Assembly: GCF_900100795.1 (NCBI RefSeq)
Contig: NZ_FNCO01000006.1
Span: 309,317-373,316, forward strand
Direction: 5' to 3'
Source: Pseudomonas abietaniphila
Lineage (GTDB): Bacteria > Pseudomonadota > Gammaproteobacteria > Pseudomonadales > Pseudomonadaceae
Length of the DNA: 64,000 nt
Made by a program: the position numbers and the translations under genes
Part shown: positions 1-8,871 of the stretch, piece by piece
How the letters are laid out: each line of letters begins with the position of its first letter
Position numbering within the stretch: the first letter of the stretch is position 1
Notes under the pieces: generated by a model
Database searches by the model: none
What the model saw: only the letters and a program-made list of their open reading frames with translations
Told to the model about the DNA's origin: nothing

Positions 1-1466
1 AACGTGCCGTACGCCAGCGCATAACGGTCGTGAGGGTCGTCCCCCGGCGCGGCCCACGCCAGTTCGTTATCGGCGAAATAGCCAATCAGGTAGGGATCGT
101 CGCGGTGATCGCGCGCAGCAATGGCTACAGCACGTTCAGTGGCCATCGCGAAACGGGGATCGAACGGATCAGGCATCCCGCCCCACCAGTCGTGACCGGT
201 ACTGATGCTGACGTAATCGCCGACGATGGACAGCGGCAAGGTGTAAGGCACATGGCTTTGCGAGCTCACGTCCGGATTCTCGAGCGCGGGCTCGCTCCAG
301 TTGCCAATGGTGTTGAAGCCCCACGCCTGGAGGCGCTGCAACGTGTGGTCAGCCCAGTGTTGGGTATCAAACACGCCGTAGGTGCGCTGCAGGTTGGCGC
401 CGTAGAAATCGAACGTGCGGCCCTGGTCAAAGTGCCGATCCTTGCTCGCGCCGGTGTCGCGGTGATCATTCCCCTTGCCATAGAACGTCGCCAACGGATC
501 GTCGTCTCCCGGCAGACTGCTGAACATCGTCTCGCGGCCCTCGACGTAGGTCTGGCTGTCGTCCGCCGTGACAGCATTGACGCCCAGCGAGTAGAACGGA
601 TGCCCTTCGGGCGTTACCAGATACCACCGTTCGTTGCGTTTCTCGGTGCGGAAAAAGCCCTTTGCCTCGAAGGTCGGCCCTTTGAGCAGGCCGCCATATT
701 TGTCCTGGGCCGGACGCTCTTTCAACCACGCCTTGAGCTGCGTTTGTTCCTTGCCGGCCAGGGCCTTGAGTTGATCGTCGTTGTTGATCTTTTCCGGCCA
801 TTTGCCCCGCGTGTACTGACCGTAACCGTCGAGCAGGTGGGTGTAGGCGGCTTTTTGAACCCCATCGCCTTCCTGTACGCCGAACTTTTCGATCAGGACA
901 CTTTGCGCCACGTCGGGCCGGGACATCGACACCGTAACGGAACTGACCTGCGCAGGATTCAGCTCACCCTCGGTATTGGCCAGCAACACGTGCTGACCTT
1001 CATAGGTCCACGGCATGGGCGGTCCAACCCGCATACCCTGGCTCAGCGGCGAACTGGCTTGCAGCGGAACGATGAGGGTTTGCGCGGGCCCTGCCGGGAG
1101 GTCGATCCGGCTGTTGAGGGTCTTGCCGTCACTGCTCTGGATTTGCACATACAGCGTCAGTGCCCAGTCCATGGCGCTCTGTACCCGCAAGGTCATGGCG
1201 CTGTCTGCACTCCAGTCCCAAACGCCGCTTTGGGGTGTCAGCCGCAGGCTGGGTTTTTCGACCGGATTGAAGATGACCCGCCGCAGCACCTCGCCCTCGG
1301 CGGTCTGCTCGGCGTTGGCTTGCGGCAACGTAGCGTCCTGTGTCGTGACTTGCACCACATCGGCAGGACGCACGAAATTGAACAGCGTCTGCTGGCCGTC
1401 GGGCGCGGCATACACAGGTCCCGCGCACGCGATGGCGAGGACGGCAGACAGTGAACGGCGAATCAT
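1..1466 (-). CDS. Agarase-like glycoside hydrolase, exported (3' end outside window)
   Basis: Read on the minus strand from ATG 1466, the frame stays open to the window edge, giving about 488 codons of a longer protein. Residues 1-21 (MIRRSLSAVLAIACAGPVYA) look like a signal peptide, so the enzyme is periplasmic or secreted. The first 180 or so residues look like a beta-rich carbohydrate-binding region. After that comes a glycosidase-like segment with RWYLVTPEGHPFYSLGVN and, near residue 463, FADNELAW. The Asn-Glu pair there is typical of the acid/base site of clan-A TIM-barrel glycosidases. Proteins of this make-up in Pseudomonas are usually annotated beta-agarase, but the true substrate cannot be read from the sequence. 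The second catalytic acid would lie beyond the window. Confidence 0.7.
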   Translation of the reverse strand, partial: MIRRSLSAVLAIACAGPVYAAPDGQQTLFNFVRPADVVQVTTQDATLPQANAEQTAEGEVLRRVIFNPVEKPSLRLTPQSGVWDWSADSAMTLRVQSAMDWALTLYVQIQSSDGKTLNSRIDLPAGPAQTLIVPLQASSPLSQGMRVGPPMPWTYEGQHVLLANTEGELNPAQVSSVTVSMSRPDVAQSVLIEKFGVQEGDGVQKAAYTHLLDGYGQYTRGKWPEKINNDDQLKALAGKEQTQLKAWLKERPAQDKYGGLLKGPTFEAKGFFRTEKRNERWYLVTPEGHPFYSLGVNAVTADDSQTYVEGRETMFSSLPGDDDPLATFYGKGNDHRDTGASKDRHFDQGRTFDFYGANLQRTYGVFDTQHWADHTLQRLQAWGFNTIGNWSEPALENPDVSSQSHVPYTLPLSIVGDYVSISTGHDWWGGMPDPFDPRFAMATERAVAIAARDHRDDPYLIGYFADNELAWAAPGDDPHDRYALAYGT

Positions 1467-1573
1467 TTGATCGGGTGCTCCTTGATCATCGGACACTCCA
1501 TCGCGGCGTCAGCGCTGACGATGGAGCAGGCCGAGATAAGACCCGATCAACCGCGTTTCATCCCCGACACACG

Positions 1574-3718
1574 TCAGGAAATTTCGCGGCGGAAAGGCGG
1601 CAGCGCGTTGAGGATCGCCTTGCCATAGCGCTGGGTGACCACGCGACGGTCGAGCAGCGTGATGATGCCGCGGTCCTGTTCGGTCCGCAGCAGGCGACCA
1701 CAGGCCTGAATGAGCCGCAAGGAAGCGTCGGGCACGGCGATTTCCATGAACGGGTTGCCGCCGCGGGCTTCGATCCACTCGGCCAGTGCCGCTTCCACCG
1801 GGTCGTCAGGCACCGCGAACGGGATCTTGGCAATCACCACGTGCTCGCAATAAGCGCCGGGCAAGTCGACCCCTTCAGCGAAGCTGGCCAGACCGAACAA
1901 CACGCTCTCATCGCCGCCGTCGACCCGAGCCTTGTGCTTGTTGAGGGTTTCCTGTTTCGACAGGTTGCCCTGGATGAACACACGCTTGCGCCAGTCGCGC
2001 TCCAGACCGTCGAAGACTTCCTGCATCTGTTTGCGCGAAGAAAACAGCACCAGCGTGCCTTTCGACCCTTCGACCAGACCGGGCAACTCACGAATGATCG
2101 CGGCGGTGTGCTCAGCGGCATTGCGCGGATCGGCCTTCAAATCCGGTACGCGCAACACCCCGGCATCGGCGTGATGGAACGGGCTTGGCACCACCGCCGT
2201 GACGGCGTCCTTGGGCAGGCCGGCACGCATGCGGAAACGGTCGAATTTGCCCAGCGCCGTCAGCGTTGCCGACGTGACCAGCGCGCCATAGGCCACGTTC
2301 CACAGGTTGCGACGCAACATCTCCGCCGCCAGGATCGGACTGGCGTTGACTTCGATGTCGAACAGCGAGCCGCTTTCGGCGAGGGTCAGCCAGCGCGCCA
2401 TGGGCGGGCTGTTTTCCGGGTCTTCGGCGGTGAAGGCGGTCCACAGCTCCCAGTTACCGTGTGCACGGGCCAGCAAGCTGCCGAACAGCGGGTACCATTC
2501 TTCGGCCTGATGGCTGGCGATGCCGATATTCACCTCGCCATCCATGCCTTCTTTGAGCAGTTCGGTCAGGCGCGTGAACAGATCGTCCAGACGGGCGAAC
2601 CCCTTCTTCAGCTCGATGCCCATCTCGCGCATGTGCTCAGGCACCACACCGCCGACGAAACGATGGCGCGGGCGCTCCCGCCCTTCCATGTCTTCGCCCG
2701 CCTTGAAGTCGGCCAGTTGCTCGCACGCCGTGAACATGAATTGCTGGTGGGTCTTGATCTCCCGCGCGAGCTCCGGCACCTGCTCGATCAGCTTGCCCAG
2801 GTCGCCGGGCAGCGGATGCTGAGCCAGCAGCTTGGTGAGGTTCTTGGCCGTTTGCTCCAGCCAGTCCGCCGTTGAACGCAGACGGCTGAAATGCGCGAAG
2901 TGGCCGATGGCCTTGTCAGGAAGGTGATGGCCTTCGTCGAACACATAGAGCGTATCGCGGGGATCAGGCAGGACGGCGCCCCCGCCGAGCGCGAGGTCCG
3001 CCAGGACCATGTCATGGTTGGTGACGATGACGTCGACTTTTCCCATGCCTTCGCGGGCTTTGTAAAACGCGCACTGCTGAAAATTCGGACAATGCCGGTT
3101 GGTGCACTGGCTGTGATCGGTCGTCAATCGCGCCCAATCCTGGTCGGCCAGCTCCTGAGGCCAGCTGTCGCGGTCGCCGTCCCATTTGTTCCCGGCCAGC
3201 TTCTCGATCATGGTGGTGAACAGTTTCTGGCTGGCCTCGTCGACCTCGATCTTGAAGCCTTCTTCTTCGAAAAGCTGCGCCGTGGCGCTTTGCGCGTTGC
3301 CTTCCTGCAGCAGCACGTCGAGCTTGGACAGGCACATGTAGCGGCCACGCCCCTTGGCCAGCGAGAACGTAAAGCTCAGCCCGCTGTTGCGCATCAGGTC
3401 GGGCAGGTCCTTGTGAACGATCTGTTCCTGCAACGCAACCGTGGCGGTGGCGATCACCAGGCGTTTGCCGGCTGCCTTGGCCGTCGGGATCGCGGCGATG
3501 GCGTAGGCGACTGTCTTGCCGGTGCCCGTGCCGGCCTCCACCGCGACCACTGCCGGGTCGCCCGAACGCCGGCCTTCCTCGTCGGTGTCCACGTCTCCCA
3601 GCACTTTGGCGACCTCGGCGATCATCAAACGCTGGCCGTAGCGAGGTTTGAGGCTCTTGGCTTCGAGGAAACGCGAATAGGCGCCCTGAATCTGGGATTT
3701 GAGTTCGGTGCTGATCAT
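1574..3718 (-). CDS. dinG: ATP-dependent DNA helicase DinG
   Basis: A 714-residue XPD-like, iron-sulfur superfamily 2 helicase that unwinds 5' overhangs, R-loops and G-quadruplexes after DNA damage. Visible motifs are Walker A AGTGTGKT (62-69), four cysteines for the 4Fe-4S cluster (C129, C205, C210, C216), a DEGH Walker B box (261-264) and a C-terminal ACGRLLRTEQDRG motif VI. Length is normal for the family. It is transcribed divergently from the CopD-like gene. The 128-bp gap holds a LexA-like palindrome 55 bp upstream of the start, so SOS control is likely. A long open frame on the opposite strand here is a shadow. Confidence 0.96.
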   Translation of the reverse strand: MISTELKSQIQGAYSRFLEAKSLKPRYGQRLMIAEVAKVLGDVDTDEEGRRSGDPAVVAVEAGTGTGKTVAYAIAAIPTAKAAGKRLVIATATVALQEQIVHKDLPDLMRNSGLSFTFSLAKGRGRYMCLSKLDVLLQEGNAQSATAQLFEEEGFKIEVDEASQKLFTTMIEKLAGNKWDGDRDSWPQELADQDWARLTTDHSQCTNRHCPNFQQCAFYKAREGMGKVDVIVTNHDMVLADLALGGGAVLPDPRDTLYVFDEGHHLPDKAIGHFAHFSRLRSTADWLEQTAKNLTKLLAQHPLPGDLGKLIEQVPELAREIKTHQQFMFTACEQLADFKAGEDMEGRERPRHRFVGGVVPEHMREMGIELKKGFARLDDLFTRLTELLKEGMDGEVNIGIASHQAEEWYPLFGSLLARAHGNWELWTAFTAEDPENSPPMARWLTLAESGSLFDIEVNASPILAAEMLRRNLWNVAYGALVTSATLTALGKFDRFRMRAGLPKDAVTAVVPSPFHHADAGVLRVPDLKADPRNAAEHTAAIIRELPGLVEGSKGTLVLFSSRKQMQEVFDGLERDWRKRVFIQGNLSKQETLNKHKARVDGGDESVLFGLASFAEGVDLPGAYCEHVVIAKIPFAVPDDPVEAALAEWIEARGGNPFMEIAVPDASLRLIQACGRLLRTEQDRGIITLLDRRVVTQRYGKAILNALPPFRREIS

Positions 3719-3772
3719 GGGCTGGGTCGTTGGCTCGGCGTCACGGTGCTGAATGAAAACATAAAAAAACCG

Positions 3773-3788
3773 CTGGATATATCTCCAG
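3773..3788. promoter_or_regulatory. Candidate LexA box upstream of dinG
   Basis: The 16-mer CTGGATATATCTCCAG fits the gammaproteobacterial LexA frame CTG-N10-CAG with an AT-rich centre and is nearly a perfect palindrome. It lies 55 bp before the dinG ATG. The fourth base is G rather than the usual T. The match is seen directly; LexA binding is inferred from the known SOS control of dinG. Confidence 0.6.
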
Positions 3789-3846
3789 TCTTCGGAGGGC
3801 GGCTATCATACCGCGCTAATTCTTTCTGCGCAGAACGGAGTTTCCG

Positions 3847-4311
3847 ATGTCGCTTGTAGCCTTTGTCTACACCTTGCACGTCCTGTCAGCTGTTGTCTGG
3901 GTCGGAGGAATGTTTTTCGCGTGGATGATTCTACGACCGGCGGTCATCGCGGCACTGGAAGGCCCCTCACGCCTGAAGCTGTGGCTGCAGGTCTTTCCGC
4001 GTTTTTTTGTGTGGGTCTGGTGCGCCGTGGTTCTGTTGCCCGTGACAGGCATCGGCATGATCCACCTCAATTTCAGCGGTTTTCAGACGGCGCCGCGCTA
4101 TGTGCAGGTCATGATGGGCTTGTACGTGGTGATGGTGGCGCTGTTCCTGCGCATCTCGACGCTGAACCTGCCGCAACTGCGCAAAGCTGTCGCCGCCGAA
4201 CAGTGGCCTGATGGCGTGGCGGCTCTGGGGAGGATCAGGCGTCTGGTGGGGATCAACCTGATTGTGGGGATTGTGGTCGTGGCGATTGCTGCCATGAGAC
4301 CGACATTCTGA
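3847..4311 (+). CDS. CopD-family integral membrane protein
   Basis: A 154-residue protein that is mostly hydrophobic, with four likely transmembrane helices near residues 5-27, 51-69, 81-104 and 131-150. The N-terminal helix carries LHVLSAVVWVGGMFFAWM, a His/Trp-Gly-Gly pattern typical of the small CopD/DUF2214-type membrane proteins. These are named after the copper-resistance permease, but the short stand-alone versions have no established role. The ATG follows a good GGAG site (ACGGAG about 8 bp upstream). It is divergent from dinG, and a REP pair follows its stop. Confidence 0.75.
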   Translation: MSLVAFVYTLHVLSAVVWVGGMFFAWMILRPAVIAALEGPSRLKLWLQVFPRFFVWVWCAVVLLPVTGIGMIHLNFSGFQTAPRYVQVMMGLYVVMVALFLRISTLNLPQLRKAVAAEQWPDGVAALGRIRRLVGINLIVGIVVVAIAAMRPTF

Positions 4312-4313
4312 TG

Positions 4314-4402
4314 GGCAGGAGCGCGCTTGCCCGCGAAAGAGGCGTCTGACGATACAAGCAGATGGATCGTACTGACGTCATCGCGGGCAAGCACGCGCCT
4401 AC
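4314..4402. repeat. REP pair (REPIN), GCGCGCTTGCCCGCGA class
   Basis: Two inverted REP sequences face each other: GGAGCGCGCTTGCCCGCGA at about 4317-4336 and its inverse TCGCGGGCAAGCACGCGCC at 4380-4399. They are separated by about 45 bp. The element lies between the convergent ends of the CopD-like gene and the collagen-like gene, and could also act as an mRNA-stabilising hairpin. Confidence 0.85.
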
Positions 4403-4419
4403 CGGGTCAAGCGGTGCGA

Positions 4420-5193
4420 TTACAACTTGCGAACGTTCACAGATCCAGCAGGCCCGGTCGAACCTGGCTGGCCTTTCTCGCCGTTCTTGCCTGACTTGGC
4501 GCCGTCCGCGCGGTAGACGAGACAGCCTTTGGAAGTGCCGCCCTTGCCGCCTCGGCCGCCCTCACCGCCAGCACCGCCCGCGCCGCCCTGCACATTGACC
4601 TTCACACGGTCGTCCGGGAACGTCTGAGGCAGCTCCAGACGAACCAGAGCACCGGGTGCGCCGTCCTTGCCGTTGCCGCCGTTATCACCGTCGAAACCCC
4701 GGCTCGCCGAGCCCCAGGTGCATCCCGGGTCTTGACCGTTGCCGCCATCCAGCCCCACATAACCGGGCGAGCCTGCACCACCGCGCGCGTCGATGAACAA
4801 CTCATCGGCGTTCAACTGTTCCATGCGAAGGTTCAGATTACGCCCTGGCAAGGGCGGCTTTTCAAACGTGCCCGGCGCACCGCGGGCGGTGATCTGCGCG
4901 CCACTGCCGAGGTCGCCTCGTTTGACCTGCAACTTGAACGGCTCGGCGCCCGGGACAATGGCGATGCGCGACTCATGGCCCATGACCAGTTGTCCCACTT
5001 GCACTTCCGTGAGCCCGGCGGGGATCAGCAATGTTCCGTAATCCGCCACCTCCAGACGATCCAGTTGCAGGACGCTGGTGTTGCTCGGCAGGCGCATCAG
5101 CGAATGCGGCTCCACCGAAATGCCCTGCGCCATCACCCAGGAACTGCTCAGGGCCGACAGCAGGCCCGCCGTCATCAGCAACGCATTACGCAT
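4420..5193 (-). CDS. Exported collagen-like Gly-rich protein
   Basis: A 257-residue protein with a signal peptide ending near MAQ (residue 23). The N-terminal half is non-repetitive and probably beta-rich. From about residue 130 it becomes Gly-rich with scattered Gly-X-Y-like runs (GSPGYVGLDGGNGQD, GGAGGAGGEGGRGGKGG, GKNGEKGQPGSTGPAGS). Two cysteines (CTWGS and KGCLVY) could form a disulfide between the Gly-rich blocks. The GGAGG ribosome site 7 bp before the ATG supports the start. It overlaps the DUF1145 gene by 8 bp, which suggests translational coupling. Function is unknown; a surface or matrix structural role is a guess. Confidence 0.65.
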   Translation of the reverse strand: MRNALLMTAGLLSALSSSWVMAQGISVEPHSLMRLPSNTSVLQLDRLEVADYGTLLIPAGLTEVQVGQLVMGHESRIAIVPGAEPFKLQVKRGDLGSGAQITARGAPGTFEKPPLPGRNLNLRMEQLNADELFIDARGGAGSPGYVGLDGGNGQDPGCTWGSASRGFDGDNGGNGKDGAPGALVRLELPQTFPDDRVKVNVQGGAGGAGGEGGRGGKGGTSKGCLVYRADGAKSGKNGEKGQPGSTGPAGSVNVRKL

Positions 5194-5461
5194 GGTGAAC
5201 CTCCGCCTGACGGCGACCGAAAGATTGCAGGTGGAAAATACCGAAAATCAGGATCTGTAAACGATCGAACCAAGGGTGCGAACGCCCCCGCAGGCTGCCG
5301 TTGAAAAAAAACAGTTCCATGACGTGGGTCAGCAGCAACACACTGCCCGCCAGTTTGATCAACATCTCAAAAGGAATCGGCAAGACAAAGACCTGATTGG
5401 CCAGCACCACCGCCCAGAACCCCAACGTCAAGACTTTCCCCAAGCCCCAAAACAACTTCAT
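5186..5461 (-). CDS. DUF1145 family membrane protein
   Basis: A 91-residue protein starting MKLFWGLGKVLTLGFW, with two predicted transmembrane segments (about residues 5-25 and 33-54) and a basic C-terminus. The pattern matches the DUF1145 / YhhL-type small inner-membrane proteins of gammaproteobacteria, which have no known function. The frame extends 17 codons further upstream, but ATG 5461 has the better ribosome site (AGGGGCG) and matches the family length. Its 3' end overlaps the start of the collagen-like gene, so the two are probably co-transcribed. Confidence 0.75.
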   Translation of the reverse strand: MKLFWGLGKVLTLGFWAVVLANQVFVLPIPFEMLIKLAGSVLLLTHVMELFFFNGSLRGRSHPWFDRLQILIFGIFHLQSFGRRQAEVHHA

Positions 5462-5634
5462 GACACGCCCCTGGTATTGTTTTATTTCTGTGCCGCGAAA
5501 AGCTTTGCGCACAGTACGGCGACGAGCGCGACTATGCCAGAGGGTAGGGATAAAAGTCGTGGGTTTAGGGATTGCGCAGATACGCGTTACAGCCGACGAG
5601 GCGCGCTGTGCCTTGATCCGCCTTTGATGCCCGC

Positions 5635-5668
5635 CAAAAAAAACCCCGACACGATGGCCGGGGCTTTC
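5635..5668 (-). terminator. Rho-independent terminator of the OmpA-like lipoprotein gene
   Basis: On the minus strand a GCCCCGGCC...GTCGGGG hairpin is followed by a run of eight T, 25 bp after the stop of the gene at 5693. Confidence 0.85.
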
Positions 5669-5692
5669 TCACACATTGAACCGTGAACTCAA

Positions 5693-6394
5693 TCAGCGAT
5701 TAAGCTTGATCTCCACACGGCGGTTCAAAGCACGGCCTTCGGCAGTTTTGTTATCCGCCACGGGACGCGCTTCACCATCACCTTCCACCGACACAAACGC
5801 ACTGCGAGCAATACCGGCGCTGACCAGGTAATCCGTCACCGAATGCGCACGTTTCTCCGACAGTTTCTGGTTGTAGGCATCACTGCCCACGCTGTCGGTG
5901 TGCCCGCTCACATGCATCTGCACGTTAGGCGCTTCGGTTTTCAGTTTGGTCGCAACCATATCCAGTTGCTGCTTGTCGCTCGGAGTGAGCGTCGCCTTGT
6001 TGAACTCGAAGTGCACGTCACGGATGGTAATGACTTCTTCTTTTGGCAACACCACCGGAGCCATCGCAGGCTCTGGCGCTGGCGTCACGAGTGGGCAACC
6101 GGTCGCATCCACCGGGGTGCCTTTCGGTGTATCCGGGCACTTGTCGACGCTGTTCAGCACACCATCGCCATCATCATCGCCATCACCGTGAGCCCAGCAG
6201 TAAGCGCCCGCCATCACACCGACCGCACCGCCCAGACCCGCTGCGACCGAAGCGGTCTGGAACGCGCCTATCGCTGCACCGGTGAGAACCCCGCCCGCAG
6301 CACACAGTGGCCAGTCGGTCTTTTGCAAGCCGGCACAGCCCGTCAATACACTGGTAACCAAAATCAGAGGTAACGCTGTCCGAATCATGCTCAT
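5693..6394 (-). CDS. OmpA-family outer-membrane lipoprotein with TSP3-like calcium motif
   Basis: A 233-residue protein. The lipobox VLTGC puts the lipidated cysteine at residue 20. A glycine/alanine-rich segment (GGVLTGAAIGAF, GLGGAVGVMAGAY) follows, like the Gly-zipper stretch of small envelope lipoproteins. DGDDDGDGVLNSVDKCPDTP at about 70-90 is a type-3 thrombospondin / calcium-binding motif. The last 110 residues form an OmpA peptidoglycan-binding domain (HVSGHTDSVG, LSEKRAHSVTDYL, NRRVEIKL). It should tether the outer membrane to peptidoglycan. AAAGGAG 9 bp before the ATG supports the start. It is monocistronic with its own terminator. Confidence 0.88.
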   Translation of the reverse strand: MSMIRTALPLILVTSVLTGCAGLQKTDWPLCAAGGVLTGAAIGAFQTASVAAGLGGAVGVMAGAYCWAHGDGDDDGDGVLNSVDKCPDTPKGTPVDATGCPLVTPAPEPAMAPVVLPKEEVITIRDVHFEFNKATLTPSDKQQLDMVATKLKTEAPNVQMHVSGHTDSVGSDAYNQKLSEKRAHSVTDYLVSAGIARSAFVSVEGDGEARPVADNKTAEGRALNRRVEIKLNR

Positions 6395-6638
6395 ACAGTT
6401 CTTCTCCTTTGGTATCGGCTAAAACCGACTGAAATGGAGTAAAGACGCCGTTGGGGCCATTTGCCACCCGGAAACAGGGGGTTTTATGGCTTTTTCAGTG
6501 CACGGTCTGGCGTGTTCTTCTAGAAATAGCCTTTTGCCTTCACTCCGTACGCTTTGTCCGGGCAACCGTTAAAAAAGTTCAAGCACTAGGCCACGATCCT
6601 TCAGCAGGCTAACCTTGCGAGCTCAATGAGGGATTTCG

Positions 6639-7136
6639 ATGACCGACAGTTTTTCCACCCGCACCCCGCAGCAGGCCCTCGCCGCCCTGCTCGACCGGTA
6701 TGCGCCCAAACGTCTTCTGCTGATTGGCGCAGACAGTTTTCCTGCCCTGCAGGCGTTTCAGGAAGCGCACCCGGACACCCATCTGGCGCAGGCCGCGCCG
6801 GGCGCATTGCCGGCTGAACTCGCAGGACAGCGTTTTGATCTGGCGCTGGTGGTCGATTGCCTGGAGCACATGCCCAAGCGCGCGGGGCTGGAATTGCTGG
6901 GTGGCATTCGCAACCTCAATGCCAGCCGCATTGCCGTGCTGGCCGACATGAAGGCCTGCGGTTGGCAGACCACCGACTTCTATTCGCTGGCCCTGCAAGC
7001 CAGTGAACGTTTCGCCCGGGACGAACAGGTGCTGACCCTCTTCACTTACGACCTGCGCGAATACAAACAAGTACCGGACTGGCTGAACGCAAAGTTTTGG
7101 GCCAACCCGGAGAATTTTGGCAAGTACTGGTGGTGA
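6639..7136 (+). CDS. DUF6231 family protein
   Basis: A 165-residue cytoplasmic protein of a Pseudomonas-conserved family. An [15 protein letters not shown] stretch and [16 protein letters not shown] at about 65-80 look like remnants of a Rossmann/methyltransferase-type fold: the DCLEHM segment resembles the post-I region of SAM methyltransferases, but no glycine-rich SAM loop is clear. The ATG has GAGGGA upstream. It is followed after 10 bp by the YchJ-like gene on the same strand, so the two are probably one operon. No function is known. Confidence 0.7.
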   Translation: MTDSFSTRTPQQALAALLDRYAPKRLLLIGADSFPALQAFQEAHPDTHLAQAAPGALPAELAGQRFDLALVVDCLEHMPKRAGLELLGGIRNLNASRIAVLADMKACGWQTTDFYSLALQASERFARDEQVLTLFTYDLREYKQVPDWLNAKFWANPENFGKYWW

Positions 7137-7146
7137 GACACGCATC

Positions 7147-7620
7147 ATGAGCAGTGCAATTTGTCCCTGTGGCAGCGGCAATCTTCTGGACGGTTGCTGC
7201 GCCCGTTTTCACGCGGGTCAGCCCGCGCCGAGCGCTGAAGCCTTGATGCGCTCACGTTACAGCGCGTATGTGCTGGGCCTGGTGGATTACCTGCTGGACA
7301 CGACCCTTGCGGTGCAAAAAAGCAGCCTGGACCGAGCATCGATCAGTCAGTGGAGTGCACAGAGCACCTGGCTCGGTCTTGAGGTGGAAAGCGCCGAGCT
7401 GTTGGGCGGCAAGCCCGAGCACGCTTTTGTGACATTCACGGCGCGCTGGCACGACGCGACGGGCGAGCACAGTCATCGGGAGCGCTCGGCGTTCGTTCAG
7501 AACCATGGCCGCTGGTATTTCATCGACCCGACCGTGCCGCTCAAGGCGGGGCGTAACGACGCGTGCCCCTGTGGCAGTGAGCAGAAGTTCAAGAAATGCT
7601 GTGCTGCCTACATGGCTTGA
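7147..7620 (+). CDS. YchJ-family SEC-C zinc-motif protein
   Basis: A 157-residue protein with an N-terminal [13 protein letters not shown] (SEC-C zinc-binding motif), the central UPF0225/YchJ domain ([27 protein letters not shown]) and a second SEC-C motif [13 protein letters not shown] at the C-terminus. SEC-C motifs bind one zinc and are best known from the SecA tail; YchJ's own role is not established. The start at MSSAICPCG was chosen because it gives the family N-terminus. It lies 10 bp after the DUF6231 stop. Confidence 0.9.
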   Translation: MSSAICPCGSGNLLDGCCARFHAGQPAPSAEALMRSRYSAYVLGLVDYLLDTTLAVQKSSLDRASISQWSAQSTWLGLEVESAELLGGKPEHAFVTFTARWHDATGEHSHRERSAFVQNHGRWYFIDPTVPLKAGRNDACPCGSEQKFKKCCAAYMA

Positions 7621-7646
7621 GCGTCAGAACAGCGCGCGCCGGACGA

Positions 7647-8246
7647 TCACGCCAGCTTTAAATGCGAGATGTCCGGCAACAGCACGTGTTCGACTTCCGT
7701 CTTCTGCCCCATGTCGCTGCCCGCCGGCGCCAGGCTGAGGCCTGAAAGGTCCAGTCGAGGTGGAACGGGCGGTGCTTTCGGGTCCTGCACGTCTTTGCCC
7801 AGCGCTGAAAGCGTAAAATCCGGCGCCTGGACATCGACGAAGGCCGCCATATAGACGTCTCTGGGTTCGAGCCTGGATCTGTGCTCAGGCTTGGCGACGC
7901 TGCCCGGTCCCGGCACTAAAGAGGACGTTTTTCTCGTCCAGGTCGGTTCGTCGGGCGGCGGGGCAAGCTCGACTTCCTCGACCTCCATCTCGGCGGGCGC
8001 GGGAACGTCGATCTGGCCCGGCATCTCTACCACATCAGCCTTAGCGCCTGCGCGCTCCAGGGTGGAGCGGTATTTTTCTGCCGCAGCCTGATCCAGGTTG
8101 TTTTTCAGCACCAGACGCCGTCCGGAGAACAGCAGCGCGATGCGTTGTGCGTCCGCCTGAAACAGCTTGGCCAGGTTCGCCTGGACCCGGTCCAGTTGTG
8201 CGCCAGGTACCAATTGGCCGGAAAAAACAATTTCGTACATCTTCAT
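7647..8246 (-). CDS. Hypothetical protein with conserved MKMYEIVFSG N-terminal domain
   Basis: A 199-residue protein. The first 75 residues (YEIVFSGQLVPGAQLDRVQANLAKLFQ ... LLFSGRRLVLKNNLDQ) form a compact domain that I recognise as an N-terminal module in several uncharacterised gammaproteobacterial proteins, often fused to membrane domains. Here it is followed instead by an acidic, Pro-rich low-complexity linker (about 80-125) and a C-terminal tail with no recognisable domain. AAGGAG 9 bp before the ATG supports the start. It is convergent with the YchJ gene. Function is unknown. Confidence 0.65.
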   Translation of the reverse strand: MKMYEIVFSGQLVPGAQLDRVQANLAKLFQADAQRIALLFSGRRLVLKNNLDQAAAEKYRSTLERAGAKADVVEMPGQIDVPAPAEMEVEEVELAPPPDEPTWTRKTSSLVPGPGSVAKPEHRSRLEPRDVYMAAFVDVQAPDFTLSALGKDVQDPKAPPVPPRLDLSGLSLAPAGSDMGQKTEVEHVLLPDISHLKLA

Positions 8247-8384
8247 GGGTCAATACTCCTTCGACACATGGCATGAGTATGGCGCAGGCTCTAGGGAACA
8301 GCGAGCGGCCCACAATCAGTCGGTGCCAGGCTAAGGCCAGCAACGTGCTTGCTAGACTGCAGACTGACAGGGAGTGAACGAATA

Positions 8385-8867
8385 GTGTTTCAGTTACGCG
8401 TCATCAAACTGCTTTGCCTCTGCGTGATATTTGGGCTATCCGGCTGCTCGAGCCTGATCACCGGTGGCGAGCAAGACCCGGAAGTCAAGCTGCTCAAGGT
8501 CGATGTGGTCAAGGCCAAGTTGCTGCGCCAGGACTTCAAGCTTCGCTTTCGCGTCGACAATCCCAATGACTCGAGCGTGCTGGTCAGAGGCCTGCGTTAC
8601 AAGATTCTGCTCAACGACCTGCTGCTCACCGAGGGCGAGCACAGTGACTGGTTCATTGTCGAAGCGCACGGCCACAAAAACTTCTCGGTGCCGGTGCGCA
8701 CCAACCTCTGGGAACACCTGAAAGATATTTCGAAGATGCTCAGAAAGTCCGATCAGCCTATTCATTACCGGCTGGAAGGCAAGCTCAAGACCGGATTTTT
8801 GTTTGGACACAGCGTGCGTATTCAGCGCAACGGCGAGATAATCCCTGGCGATTTAATTCCGGAGTAG
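8385..8867 (+). CDS. LEA14-like (Water stress and Hypersensitive response) lipoprotein
   Basis: A 160-residue lipoprotein read from GTG 8385, which follows an AGGGAG site; the open frame extends upstream but without a signal-like sequence. A lipobox FGLSGC places the lipidated cysteine at about residue 21. The rest matches LEA-type-2 / WHy beta-sandwich proteins: [29 protein letters not shown], then alternating hydrophobic strands. Such proteins are thought to be periplasmic and stress-related. It is followed after 4 bp by the His-rich SEC-C gene, so the two are probably co-expressed. Confidence 0.8.
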   Translation: MFQLRVIKLLCLCVIFGLSGCSSLITGGEQDPEVKLLKVDVVKAKLLRQDFKLRFRVDNPNDSSVLVRGLRYKILLNDLLLTEGEHSDWFIVEAHGHKNFSVPVRTNLWEHLKDISKMLRKSDQPIHYRLEGKLKTGFLFGHSVRIQRNGEIIPGDLIPE

Positions 8868-8871
8868 CTCC

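Noticed and set aside
30..1454. Long plus-strand open frame opposite the agarase-like gene
   Set aside because: Its translation is Arg/Val/His-rich with no domain; the minus strand encodes a signal peptide and a glycosidase motif. It is an antisense shadow of a high-GC gene.
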